Below, in pieces: positions 50,340 through 58,395 of a stretch of DNA of 64,000 bases. Position numbers and translations under genes: made by a program. The notes under the pieces are model-generated. The model searched no databases and was not told the DNA's origin. It saw only the letters and a program-made list of their open reading frames with translations. The first letter of the stretch is position 1, and each line of letters begins with the position of its first letter. The DNA comes from Microbacterium sp. EST19A (GTDB taxonomy: Bacteria > Actinomycetota > Actinomycetes > Actinomycetales > Microbacteriaceae): the NCBI RefSeq assembly GCF_019969685.1, contig NZ_JAHXYZ010000001.1:372001-436000 (forward strand), read 5' to 3'.

Positions 50340-51692
50340 CTACTCTCCTGTGACGCTGAACCCCTGCTCGTTGCCGTAGTCGACGAGGTCGTCCTGCCAG
50401 GCGAGGAGTCCCTTTGCGATGGTCGTCTCGCCGATGAAGGCCGGGCCGACGGTGTCGCCGAACTTCGTGGCGGCGTAGACCTCGTAGGGCAGGAACTGCC
50501 AGCCGTCCACGACGGAGTCGAGCGACTCGACGAACACGCGGTTCACTTCCTGGCCGCCGAAGTAGTCGTCCTTGGCGCCGAGGAACGCCTCGTCCTCGAG
50601 AACGCTCGTGCGAGCGGGGAAGGATCCGGACTGCAGCGTGAGATCGGCGCCCTCTTCCAGGCTCACGAAGCGCTGGAACGCGGCCGCGACGAGCTGGTTC
50701 TTGCCCTGCTTGATCATCGCGAGGCTGCCGCCGCCGTTCATCGAGCTGCCCTTCTCGCCATCGAAGCTCGGCAGTGCAGCGACGCGCCAGTTCCCGGCAC
50801 CGTCTGCGGCGCCCGACTTGAGGGTGCCGGACATCCAGGCTCCGGAGAGCAGGGTCGCGATGTTGCCGTTGGCGAGGCCGGTGTACCACTCCGGGCTCCA
50901 TCCCGCCGTGGTCGCCAGCAGCTTCTCGTCGACGAGCTTCTGATAGAAGTCGGCGAACTTGATCGTGCCCTCGTCGGCGAGGTCGATGGTGATGTCCTCG
51001 CCGTCCACCTGGAAGGGGTGCCCGCCGGCGGCCCAGATGAGGCTCTCGGTCAGACCGGCGTTGCCCGAATCCGCCGCGATGTAGGCATTGGGGTCCGCGG
51101 CATGGATCTTGCGTGCCGCGTCGAGGTACTCGTCCCACGTCGTCGGAACCTCGACGCCGAGGCGGTCGAACGTGGCCTTGTTGTAGAACATGGCCATGGG
51201 TCCTGCGTTCAGCGGCAGCTCGTAGAGCGCGTCCGCGATGTTGACGCTGCCCCAGGTGGCGGGCGTGAACTTGTCCTCGAGGTCGTCGAAGCCGAACTTC
51301 TTCAGATCGACGATCGCGCCGGAGAGCGCGAACTGCGGCAGGGTCGCGTACTCGATCGTCGCGAGGTCGGGGGCACCCTTGCCCGCCTTCACCGCGTTGA
51401 GCAGCTTGTTGTACTGGTCGGCTCCGGTGCCGACGTTCTCGACGTTGACCGTGATCTTCGGGTACTTCTCCTCGAAGGCCTTGGCGATGTCGGGGAGGCT
51501 GGCGGACCAGGTCCAGACGGTGATCTCCGTCTTCTCCTGCAGGGCCGCCGTGATGTCGGCGTCGGTGTACTGGTCGGTGCCCGGCCCGGCGCCCGTGCCG
51601 GTCGCACAGCCGGCGAGGAGGGTGAGGACGACGGTGGCAGAGGCCACGAGGGAGGCGCGCCGGAGCGTTCGGCCGCGGTGACGAGAGTGCAC
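50340..51692 (-). CDS. family-1 sugar ABC substrate-binding lipoprotein
   Basis: 450 aa. Signal peptide with lipobox LAGC near residue 28. SBP_bac_1 family: EITVWTWSASLPDIAKAFEEKYPKITVNVENVG, APDLATIEYATLPQFALSGAIVDL, LYELPLNAGPMAMFYNKATFDRLGVEVPTTWDEYLDAARKI and PALPSFDG-like NWRVAALPSFDGEKGSSMNGG. Delivers an oligosaccharide, probably a galactoside given the neighbours. GTG start with AAAGGA ahead. Last gene of the three-gene ABC operon. Confidence 0.9.
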   Translation of the reverse strand: MHSRHRGRTLRRASLVASATVVLTLLAGCATGTGAGPGTDQYTDADITAALQEKTEITVWTWSASLPDIAKAFEEKYPKITVNVENVGTGADQYNKLLNAVKAGKGAPDLATIEYATLPQFALSGAIVDLKKFGFDDLEDKFTPATWGSVNIADALYELPLNAGPMAMFYNKATFDRLGVEVPTTWDEYLDAARKIHAADPNAYIAADSGNAGLTESLIWAAGGHPFQVDGEDITIDLADEGTIKFADFYQKLVDEKLLATTAGWSPEWYTGLANGNIATLLSGAWMSGTLKSGAADGAGNWRVAALPSFDGEKGSSMNGGGSLAMIKQGKNQLVAAAFQRFVSLEEGADLTLQSGSFPARTSVLEDEAFLGAKDDYFGGQEVNRVFVESLDSVVDGWQFLPYEVYAATKFGDTVGPAFIGETTIAKGLLAWQDDLVDYGNEQGFSVTGE

Positions 51693-51743
51693 GGGGTTCC
51701 TTTCGGGTTGGGAGGAGGAGGAAGAGCGGCCGACGACGAGGCG

Positions 51744-52700
51744 TCAGCCCTTCACGCTTCCGGCGGCGAGTCCGGATTGCCAGAAACGCTGCAGGGCGAG
51801 GAAGACGATGATGATGGGGATGATCGCGAGCAGGGATCCGGTGATCACGAGGTTGAAGATGACGTCGCCGTCGGCGGTGGATGCCTGGGCGTTCCATTGG
51901 TTCAGCCCGACCGTGAGCGGATACCACTGCGGATCGTTGAGCATGATCAGCGGCAGGAAGTAGTTGTTCCAGCTGCCGACGATCTCCAGGAGGAACACCG
52001 CGAGGAGACCGGGAGCCATCAGGCGCAGCCCGATCGTGAAGAACGTGCGGAACTCCCCCGATCCGTCGACGCGCGCCGCTTCCAGCAGTTCGTTCGGTAT
52101 GGAATCGGCGGCGTAGACCCAGAGCAGGTAGAGGCCGAAGGGTGTCACGAGCGACGGGATGATGATCGCCCAGGGCGTGTTGGTGAGGCCCAGCTGGCTG
52201 AAGAGAAGGAAGGTCGGGACGGCGAGTGCGGAGCCGGGCACGGCGATCGCGGCGAGGACGACGGCGAAGACAGCGCGCCGACCGGGGAATGAGAACTTCG
52301 CGAGTCCGTATCCGGCCAGGGCCGCGATCAGCGTCGAACCGCCGGCACCGATCAGCGTGTACATGACGGTGTTGCGGAACCAGGTCAGGAAGACGCCGTC
52401 ATCGTAGGTGAAGACGCCGACGACGTTGTCCACGAAGGAGTTGGTGTCGGAGAACCAGAGACCGAACGTCGTGAAGAGGTCGTCCACCGACTTGGTGGAG
52501 TTGACGACGAGCCAGAACAGCGGGAACAGGCTGTAGAGGAGCACGAGCGTCATCGCGCCGGTGAGCAGCCACGACCGCCGGGGGGTGCGACTCGGGGTGG
52601 GGGCGAAGCGCACCGGCTTGTACCTTCTGCGTCTCGTGCTGCGCGCGGCCTGAGCCGAGGCGGATGCGGCGGGTGTCGCGGCATCGGTGATCGTGGCCAT
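51744..52700 (-). CDS. family-1 sugar ABC permease (MalG type)
   Basis: 318 aa. Six helices, with an Ala-rich cytoplasmic N-terminus of about 45 residues. MalG pattern: PLFWLVVNSTKS, NTVMYTLIGAGGSTLIAALAGYGLAKF, and the EAA loop YAADSIPNELLEAARVDGSGEFRTFFTIGLRLM. Partner permease is encoded immediately upstream (1-bp overlap). Confidence 0.9.
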   Translation of the reverse strand: MATITDAATPAASASAQAARSTRRRRYKPVRFAPTPSRTPRRSWLLTGAMTLVLLYSLFPLFWLVVNSTKSVDDLFTTFGLWFSDTNSFVDNVVGVFTYDDGVFLTWFRNTVMYTLIGAGGSTLIAALAGYGLAKFSFPGRRAVFAVVLAAIAVPGSALAVPTFLLFSQLGLTNTPWAIIIPSLVTPFGLYLLWVYAADSIPNELLEAARVDGSGEFRTFFTIGLRLMAPGLLAVFLLEIVGSWNNYFLPLIMLNDPQWYPLTVGLNQWNAQASTADGDVIFNLVITGSLLAIIPIIIVFLALQRFWQSGLAAGSVKG

Positions 52701-53602
52701 CAGATGTCCCTCCGGAATCCGCGACGCTGCACCAGGAAGGCGACCACGCCGGTGATGACGCCCATGATCAGGGCGACGGCTGCTGCGGCGTTGTACTGGC
52801 CTCCGGCGAAGGACAGGGTGTAGGCGTACATGTTCGGGGTGAAGTCCGTGCTGATCACGTTGGGCGCGAGCGAACGGAGGATGTTGGGCTCGTTGAACAG
52901 CTGGAATCCGCCGATCACCGAGAAGGTCGCCGCGACGATGACCGCCGGCCAGATGGCGGGCAGCTTGATCGAGAAGATGATGCGCCAGGCGCCGGCGCCG
53001 TCGATGGTCGCCGCCTCGTACAGCTCCGTGGGGACGACGCGCAGCGCGGCGTAGAACACGAGCATGTTGTAGCCCATGTAGAGCCACAGACCGATGTTGC
53101 TGATGGCGGGCAGGACGAGCGCGGCGGACAGCGGGTCGGGCAGAGACCAGCCGAGCAGGTCGTTCAGATTCCCTACGAGGCCGAACTTGGGCCCGTAGAT
53201 GTATCCCCACAGCAGCGTCGCCACGACGCCGGGCACCGCGTAGGGAAGGAAGATGCCCAGCCGGAAGAGAGCGGGTGCGTGGAGGCGGGCGCTGTCCAGA
53301 GCGAGTGCCGCCAGCAGGGCCAGGCCCATCATCACCGGCATCTGAATCGCCACGAACAGCGCGACCCGGCCGACCGACTCCCAGAACGCCGGATCGGCGA
53401 GCTGACGCGCGTAGTTCTCGAAGCCGACGAAGGAGACTCCGCCGATCATGCGCTCCTGGAACAGGCTCAGTCCGAGCGAGTAGATCAGTGGCATCACCGT
53501 GGCGAAGAGGAACACCAACAGGAAGGGGGCGATGAAGAGCAGGCCGACGAGTGCGCCTCGCCCGCGCCGTGGGCGCTTCTTCACAACAGACATCGACGTC
53601 AT
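52700..53602 (-). CDS. family-1 sugar ABC permease (MalF type)
   Basis: 300 aa. Six helices; basic N-terminus KKRPRRGRG, then FIAPFLLVFLFATVMPLIYSLGLSLF, and the EAA loop LYEAATIDGAGAWRIIFSIKLP. ATG 53602 has GGAG ahead; ATG 53593 is an alternative. No ATPase gene is present in the operon, so the complex probably uses a shared MsiK-type ATPase encoded elsewhere, as is usual in actinobacteria. Confidence 0.9.
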   Translation of the reverse strand: MTSMSVVKKRPRRGRGALVGLLFIAPFLLVFLFATVMPLIYSLGLSLFQERMIGGVSFVGFENYARQLADPAFWESVGRVALFVAIQMPVMMGLALLAALALDSARLHAPALFRLGIFLPYAVPGVVATLLWGYIYGPKFGLVGNLNDLLGWSLPDPLSAALVLPAISNIGLWLYMGYNMLVFYAALRVVPTELYEAATIDGAGAWRIIFSIKLPAIWPAVIVAATFSVIGGFQLFNEPNILRSLAPNVISTDFTPNMYAYTLSFAGGQYNAAAAVALIMGVITGVVAFLVQRRGFRRDI

Positions 53603-53634
53603 GGGTGCTCCGTGCTGTAAATCGGTTGCCTCAA

Positions 53635-53662
53635 GGATGACAAGCGTCATCCGGTTTGTCAA
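53635..53662 (-). promoter_or_regulatory. ABC operon promoter with inverted-repeat operator
   Basis: On the minus strand TTGACA (53657-53662) lies upstream of a weak -10 near 53634-53639. GGATGAC-AAGC-GTCATCC (53635-53652) fills the spacer, a typical repressor position. The rest of the 285-bp spacer 53603-53887 shows no gene. Confidence 0.55.
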
Positions 53663-53887
53663 ATCCTTTTCATGATCTGCTGTCCGATATGTTGCGCCTG
53701 TGAATTACTTGCAGCACTCGCGGGGGCGGAAGACTCGAGAGAGGGTAGATGACCGCGGCTGGGAAGCAGGTGACGACAGGGGCGGTGTTCGCGATCCCTC
53801 TGCGTCGCCCGGTGACATCGCGGGTGTCGAGCATCCGGAATTCGAGCACAATGGTGCCCATTCGTGGATGAGGAAGGCGGGGACGGC

Positions 53888-54376
53888 ATGACGTCGATAC
53901 AGGTGATCGGGAACCCGAAGGAAGGCTCGCGCACGCGCGAAGCGGCCGAGCTCCTGGCGGAGGCACTGACCGACGGACCGCGCACCACCATCGAGCTCGC
54001 GCCGCTCGGGCCGTCACTGCTCGGCTGGGGCGATGAGTCGGTCGCCGCCGCGCGGGATGCCGTGGCCGGAGCCCGCCTCGCCGTCTTCGCCAGCCCGACC
54101 TTCAAGGCGACCTACACCGGCCTCCTCAAGCTGTTCCTCGAGAAGTTCGACGGCGGCACCGGCCTCGCCGGCGTCACCGTCGTGCCGCTCATGCTCGGCG
54201 CGAGCGAGCGGCACGCCCTCGCGCCGGAACTCACGCTGCGCCCCGTGCTCACCGAACTCGGTGCCGTGACGCTGCCCGGGCTCTACCTCCTGGACAGCAC
54301 CTTCCGCGACGACGGCGAGATCGCCGCCTACGCCGCGAAGTTCCGGCCGGTCGTCGACCGCCTGTCCGAGGCGTGA
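53888..54376 (+). CDS. NADPH-dependent FMN reductase
   Basis: 162 aa. Flavodoxin-like fold with IQVIGNPKEGSRTREAAELL at the start (phosphate loop GNPKxGSRT) and the FASPTFKATYTGLLKLFLEKFD signature around residues 70-90. Members supply reduced flavin to two-component monooxygenases. ATG 53888 chosen at the start of family similarity. Second such reductase in the window after the one at 1026-1592. Convergent with the next gene, 12 bases away. Confidence 0.83.
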   Translation: MTSIQVIGNPKEGSRTREAAELLAEALTDGPRTTIELAPLGPSLLGWGDESVAAARDAVAGARLAVFASPTFKATYTGLLKLFLEKFDGGTGLAGVTVVPLMLGASERHALAPELTLRPVLTELGAVTLPGLYLLDSTFRDDGEIAAYAAKFRPVVDRLSEA

Positions 54377-54388
54377 GGCAGGGGCTCG

Positions 54389-55198
54389 TCAGCCCGCGGT
54401 CTCCCACAGCAGCGCGCAGACGTCGAGCAGCTGCTGCGGAGACTCCGCGTCGAAGGAGAGCTGCAGGCGATCGATCTGCCGCATGCCAGGGATCAGCGCA
54501 CCGATCTCCGCGTGGACCGGCGTCTTCAGGTCGACGGTGAGTTCCAGCCGATCGGGCACTGCGGGCACCGGCATCCGATCCACGTTCTCGACGGCAGCGC
54601 GCGCCTCGGCGCGGATCATCTCCCGCGCACGGAACGGATGCACCGACTGCGCGGAGAACTGGGCGACCGCCTGCTTCACCTGAGCCGTGCGGATCCACGG
54701 GTACGCAGCGCGGGTGAGCCCGCAGATCTGATCATCGCCGGTGACGAGCCCGACCGGTACACCGAGGGCCGCCGCCTGGAGCACGCCGAGATCGGTCTCC
54801 GACGCCGTCTCCCCGTTCACACGGAATCGGGTGAACGCGAGCGATGACAGGGTGTGCGAGAAGACGCCCGGGGCGCCGGCCGGGGCATGGAATCCGACGA
54901 AGAGCGCGACATCGTGATCCGGGGTCAGGCCCTGGATCATGCACTGCGCCTTGGGGCGCCCGTTCACGAGCTCCGCCCGCTCGTCCAGCAGTTCGGCGAG
55001 CAGATTGTCCATCGACCCGTGCGCGTCGTTCACCACCACCGATGTGGCTCCGGCGTCGAAGGCGCCCGCGATGGCCGCGTTGGCCTCTTCGGTCATGAGG
55101 CGCTGCGACGCCGGGTAGTTATGGCCGCCGTGGTACGCCTGGTCCGGAGTCGAGACCCCGGCGACGCCCTCCATGTCGACGGAGACGAAGACTCTCAT
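54389..55198 (-). CDS. M55 family D-aminopeptidase (DppA-like)
   Basis: 269 aa. Starts with the metal motif VFVSVDMEGVAGV (S-x-D-x-E-G), then NDAHGSMDN, GFHAPAG and HTLSSLAFTRFRVNGE, all conserved in M55 zinc peptidases. The family releases D-amino acids from short peptides and forms decameric rings. No signal peptide. It sits alone; D-Ala-containing peptides from cell-wall turnover are the likely substrate. Confidence 0.87.
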   Translation of the reverse strand: MRVFVSVDMEGVAGVSTPDQAYHGGHNYPASQRLMTEEANAAIAGAFDAGATSVVVNDAHGSMDNLLAELLDERAELVNGRPKAQCMIQGLTPDHDVALFVGFHAPAGAPGVFSHTLSSLAFTRFRVNGETASETDLGVLQAAALGVPVGLVTGDDQICGLTRAAYPWIRTAQVKQAVAQFSAQSVHPFRAREMIRAEARAAVENVDRMPVPAVPDRLELTVDLKTPVHAEIGALIPGMRQIDRLQLSFDAESPQQLLDVCALLWETAG

Positions 55199-55302
55199 GC
55201 CGGTTCCCTTCCTGCGCTCTGCGTCGAGTCTCGTCGCCGCTCAGCGTCGGTGCATCGGCGCATCGCACAGGAACGACCGCCCGCGATCGTCGGATGCGAC
55301 GA

Positions 55303-55896
55303 TCAGGCGCGACCGTCGCCGAGGATCGAGACGTATGCCGCCTCCAGGGATCCGGCGACCGCGGGCGAGTCACCCAGGTAGCCGTTCACCATCGCGCCGT
55401 CCCGGAGGATCATGAGCTGATTCGCCACGGAGCCGACGTCGCGCGCGCCGGCCTGCTCGGCGATCCCGGCGAAGAAGTCCCGCATCCATCCGCGGTGCGT
55501 GTCGACGGCGACGCGCACCGGATCGTCGGGATCGGGATACTCCGCCGCCGCATTGATGAACGCGCAGCCGCGGAACCCCGGGCTGCAGCTCGCGGCTCCG
55601 ATCCCTGCGGCGATCGTGCGCGCGGTGGAGAGCGGATCTCCGTCATGGACGGTGCTCGTCATCCACGCCTGCTCGGCAGCCGACTGCTGCTCGAGGTAGG
55701 AGACGACGAGGTCGCTCTTGGCGCGGAAGTGACGGTAGAAGGTGACCTTCGTGATGCCGACCTGCTCGATGATGCGATCGGCGCTCGTCGCCCGGATGCC
55801 GTGGTTGTAGAAGAGCTCGTTGGCGGCGTCGAGGATCCGCTGACGCGTGCTCGCGCCGCGGGTCCTCCCCTCGGGGGCGATGGTCTCGTCGTGCAC
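55303..55896 (-). CDS. TetR-family transcriptional regulator
   Basis: 197 aa. N-terminal HTH: STRQRILDAANELFYNHGIRATSADRIIEQVGITKVTFYRHFRAKSDLV, closely following the TetR pattern. The C-terminal ligand domain is of the TetR_C type with two Cys (ASCSPGFRGCAF). GTG start at 55896. It faces the DUF308-like, flavoprotein and EthD operon across a TetR-style operator, and probably represses it. Confidence 0.9.
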   Translation of the reverse strand: MHDETIAPEGRTRGASTRQRILDAANELFYNHGIRATSADRIIEQVGITKVTFYRHFRAKSDLVVSYLEQQSAAEQAWMTSTVHDGDPLSTARTIAAGIGAASCSPGFRGCAFINAAAEYPDPDDPVRVAVDTHRGWMRDFFAGIAEQAGARDVGSVANQLMILRDGAMVNGYLGDSPAVAGSLEAAYVSILGDGRA

Positions 55897-55959
55897 TTCG
55901 GGCTCCGGTCGTGGTCGGGCTGGTTGCGCCAGCGCTGGAAGCAGTCTATGGTTTCCAAT

Positions 55960-55981
55960 GTAGACGTACTAGTAACTCTAC
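55960..55981. promoter_or_regulatory. TetR-type operator
   Basis: A 22-bp imperfect palindrome centred on ACTAGT, with outer arms GTAGA (55960-55964) and TCTAC (55977-55981). It lies midway between the divergent tetR-type gene and the DUF308-like gene, at promoter distance from both. Confidence 0.55.
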
Positions 55982-56015
55982 CATCCACAAACTCTCTCAG
56001 AAGGAAATGTCGAGC

Positions 56016-56579
56016 ATGTCCGATACCGCTTCCCCCACCGTCCTCAGCAGCGCACTGCGCCGCCTGTACTTCATCCGCTTCGGGTTCACCATCGTCTGGG
56101 CCGCGCTCCTGTTCGCGACCGGCGGGACGATGGGTCCGTTCCTCACGATCCTGCTGATCGTCTATCCGCTCTTCGACGCGGCATCCGTCTTCTGGCAGAT
56201 CCGCGCCGAAGGCGACAACCGCCGGGCGAAGGTCTCGGAATGGATCAACGTCATCGTCAGCGTGCTCGTCGCGATCACGCTCGGCTGGGCGTCGACGGTG
56301 TCACCCGCGATCGCCCTCACCGTGTGGGGCGTGTGGGCGATCGGCGCCGGTCTTCCGCAGCTGATCACCGCCATCCGCAACCGTCGTACCGGCGGACAGG
56401 TGCCGCAGATGCTGTCGGGCGGGATCTCGCTGTTCGCCGGCGCGGCCTTCGTGGCGCAGGGTCTGCAGGGCAACGGGATGATCACCGGAGTCGCGGGCTA
56501 CGCGCTTCTCGGCGCGGTGTTCTTCCTCATCTCCGCCATCCGTCTCTCGAGCCTGCTGCGCAAGAAGGCCGCAGCATGA
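56016..56579 (+). CDS. DUF308-like membrane protein
   Basis: 187 aa. Six membrane helices in three pairs, with the DUF308 pattern RFGFTIVWAALLFATGGTMGPFLTILLIVYPLFDAASVFWQI. AGAAGGA precedes ATG 56016; ATG 56007 lies too near that site. The stop overlaps the flavoprotein ATG by 4 bp. DUF308 proteins are found in acid- and redox-stress operons, but their action is unknown. Confidence 0.78.
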   Translation: MSDTASPTVLSSALRRLYFIRFGFTIVWAALLFATGGTMGPFLTILLIVYPLFDAASVFWQIRAEGDNRRAKVSEWINVIVSVLVAITLGWASTVSPAIALTVWGVWAIGAGLPQLITAIRNRRTGGQVPQMLSGGISLFAGAAFVAQGLQGNGMITGVAGYALLGAVFFLISAIRLSSLLRKKAAA

Positions 56580-57994
56580 CCGCCACCACCGCACACGACT
56601 ACGACCTGATCGTGATCGGCGGCGGACCGGTCGGCGAGAACGTCGCCGACTACGCCACGAAGCGCGGCATCCGTGTGGCGATCGTCGAATCCGAACTCGT
56701 CGGTGGCGAATGCTCCTACTGGGCGTGCATGCCGTCGAAGGCGCTCCTCCGCAGCGGGCACGCGATCCGCGCCGCCCGCCGCCTGGCCGGGGCGCGCGAA
56801 GCGGTCGCCGATCACCTGGATGCCGCCGCGGTGCTCGCACGACGGACGGCGTTCACCGACGACTGGAAGGACGACGGCCAGGTCTCCTGGCTCGACTCCG
56901 CCGGCATCGACCTCATCCGCGGGCGCGGCCGCATCACCGGAACCGGGGAGGTGACCGTCGGCGATCGCATCTACACCGCGAGGGCCGTCGCGCTCGCGAC
57001 CGGTTCCGTTCCGGTGCTGCCGCCGATCCCCGGGCTCGCGGATGCCGCGCCGTGGGGCACGAGGGAGGCCACCTCGGCCGACCGTGTTCCTCCCCGGCTC
57101 GCGATCATCGGGGGCGGCGTCGCGGGCACGGAGCTCGCCTTCGCGTTCTCCTCGCTCGGCTCGCAGGTCACGCTGCTCTCCCGCACCCGCCTGCTCGAGC
57201 GCGAGGAGCCGTTCGTGGGCGAGCATGTCGAAGCGGCACTCGACACCGAAGGGGTGACGGTCTATACCGCCGCGCGCCCGTCGCGGGTCGATCGCGACGC
57301 CGACGGCATCGTCACGATCACCCTCGAGGACGGCACCACGATCAGCGCCGACGAACTTCTCGTGGCGACGGGGCGACGTCCTGCCACCGACGACCTCGGA
57401 CTCGAGGCCCTGGGACTGGACGTCCGCCGCGGGATCGCCGTCGATGACACCCTGCTCGTCACCGGCACCGACTGGCTCTACGCCGTGGGTGACGTCAACG
57501 GGCGCGCGCTGCTCACCCATCAGGGCAAGTACCAGGCGCGAGCGGCCGGCGAGGCCATCGCCGCACGGTTGAACGGCTCGCCCGTCTCGGACGAGGCGTG
57601 GGGACAGCACGTCGCCACCGCCGACCATGTCGCTGTGCCGCGGGTCGTCTTCACCGATCCCGAGGTGGCGGCGGTGGGTCTCACCGAGGAGGGCGCGAGG
57701 CAGAAGCAGCTCGACTACCGCGCCGTCGAGTACGACCTCGGCTGGGTCGGCGGAGCGAAGCTCCATGCCGACGGCTACAGCGGACGCGCGAAGCTCATCG
57801 TCGACGAGGCGCGCGGCGTGGTCGTCGGCGCCACGTTCGTCGGACAGGACGTCGCCGAGCTCGTGCAGGCGGCGACCATCGCGATCGTCGGCGAAGTGCC
57901 CATCGAGCGGCTCTGGCACGCCGTGCCCGCCTACCCGACCATCAGCGAGATCTGGCTCCGCCTTCTCGAGACCTACGGCCGACCGGCCGCCTGA
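56576..57994 (+). CDS. class I flavoprotein disulfide reductase homologue with altered active-site His
   Basis: 472 aa. Dinucleotide loop VIGGGPVGENVA, redox pair CSYWAC (Cys46 and Cys51), second nucleotide loop AIIGGGVAGTELAFAFSSLG, YAVGDVNGRALLTHQGKYQAR and the dimerisation domain. The C-terminal motif that normally reads H-x-H-P-T-x-x-E is AVPAYPTISE here, so the catalytic His is replaced by Tyr. The redox Cys remain, so it may act with NAD(P)H on a quinone or other acceptor rather than on lipoamide or glutathione. Coupled to the DUF308-like gene by ATGA. Confidence 0.85.
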   Translation: MTATTAHDYDLIVIGGGPVGENVADYATKRGIRVAIVESELVGGECSYWACMPSKALLRSGHAIRAARRLAGAREAVADHLDAAAVLARRTAFTDDWKDDGQVSWLDSAGIDLIRGRGRITGTGEVTVGDRIYTARAVALATGSVPVLPPIPGLADAAPWGTREATSADRVPPRLAIIGGGVAGTELAFAFSSLGSQVTLLSRTRLLEREEPFVGEHVEAALDTEGVTVYTAARPSRVDRDADGIVTITLEDGTTISADELLVATGRRPATDDLGLEALGLDVRRGIAVDDTLLVTGTDWLYAVGDVNGRALLTHQGKYQARAAGEAIAARLNGSPVSDEAWGQHVATADHVAVPRVVFTDPEVAAVGLTEEGARQKQLDYRAVEYDLGWVGGAKLHADGYSGRAKLIVDEARGVVVGATFVGQDVAELVQAATIAIVGEVPIERLWHAVPAYPTISEIWLRLLETYGRPAA

Positions 57995-58026
57995 CACCCG
58001 CAGCAACCATATAGAGAGAAGAGATC

Positions 58027-58332
58027 ATGCCCACGAAGATCACCATCGTCATCGAGAACCCCGCCGACCCGACCGCATTCGAGGCCGCCTACCCGGAGAT
58101 CGCCGGACTCGCCCGGCAGCTGCCGGCGCTGCAGCGCTTCGAGTCCGCCAAGGTCTGGCCCAAGGAGGACGGAACGCCGACGCCCGCGCACCGGACCCTC
58201 GACCTGTACTTCGAGAGCTACGACGCCGCGTCGGCTGCGGTCGCGACACCGGTCGCCGGAGAGTTCTTCCAGCGCCTCATCGGCGCCGGAGTGCCGTTCA
58301 TCGGCCTGTTCTCCGACGTCGAAGAGGCCTGA
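58027..58332 (+). CDS. EthD family protein
   Basis: 101 aa. Dimeric alpha/beta-barrel fold of the EthD type: YPEIAGLARQLPALQRFESAKVW, then LDLYFESYDAASAAVATPVAGEFFQRL. Members bind small aromatic or quinone-like ligands or assist redox enzymes. AGAGAAGAGATC precedes the ATG. Third gene of the TetR-controlled operon, 32 bases after the flavoprotein. Confidence 0.78.
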   Translation: MPTKITIVIENPADPTAFEAAYPEIAGLARQLPALQRFESAKVWPKEDGTPTPAHRTLDLYFESYDAASAAVATPVAGEFFQRLIGAGVPFIGLFSDVEEA

Positions 58333-58342
58333 CCGCGCCGCA

Positions 58343-58375
58343 GGGCTCGCCGCGGGCTCGCCGCGGGCTCGCCGC
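58343..58375. repeat. three perfect 11-bp tandem repeats
   Basis: GGGCTCGCCGC occurs three times without interruption (58343-58353, 58354-58364, 58365-58375), 11 bases after the EthD stop and 21 before the convergent oxidoreductase stop. It may be a slippage array; the GGGCTCGCC units cannot form a strong single hairpin. Confidence 0.85.
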
Positions 58376-58395
58376 AACTTCGCAGAACGCTCGGG

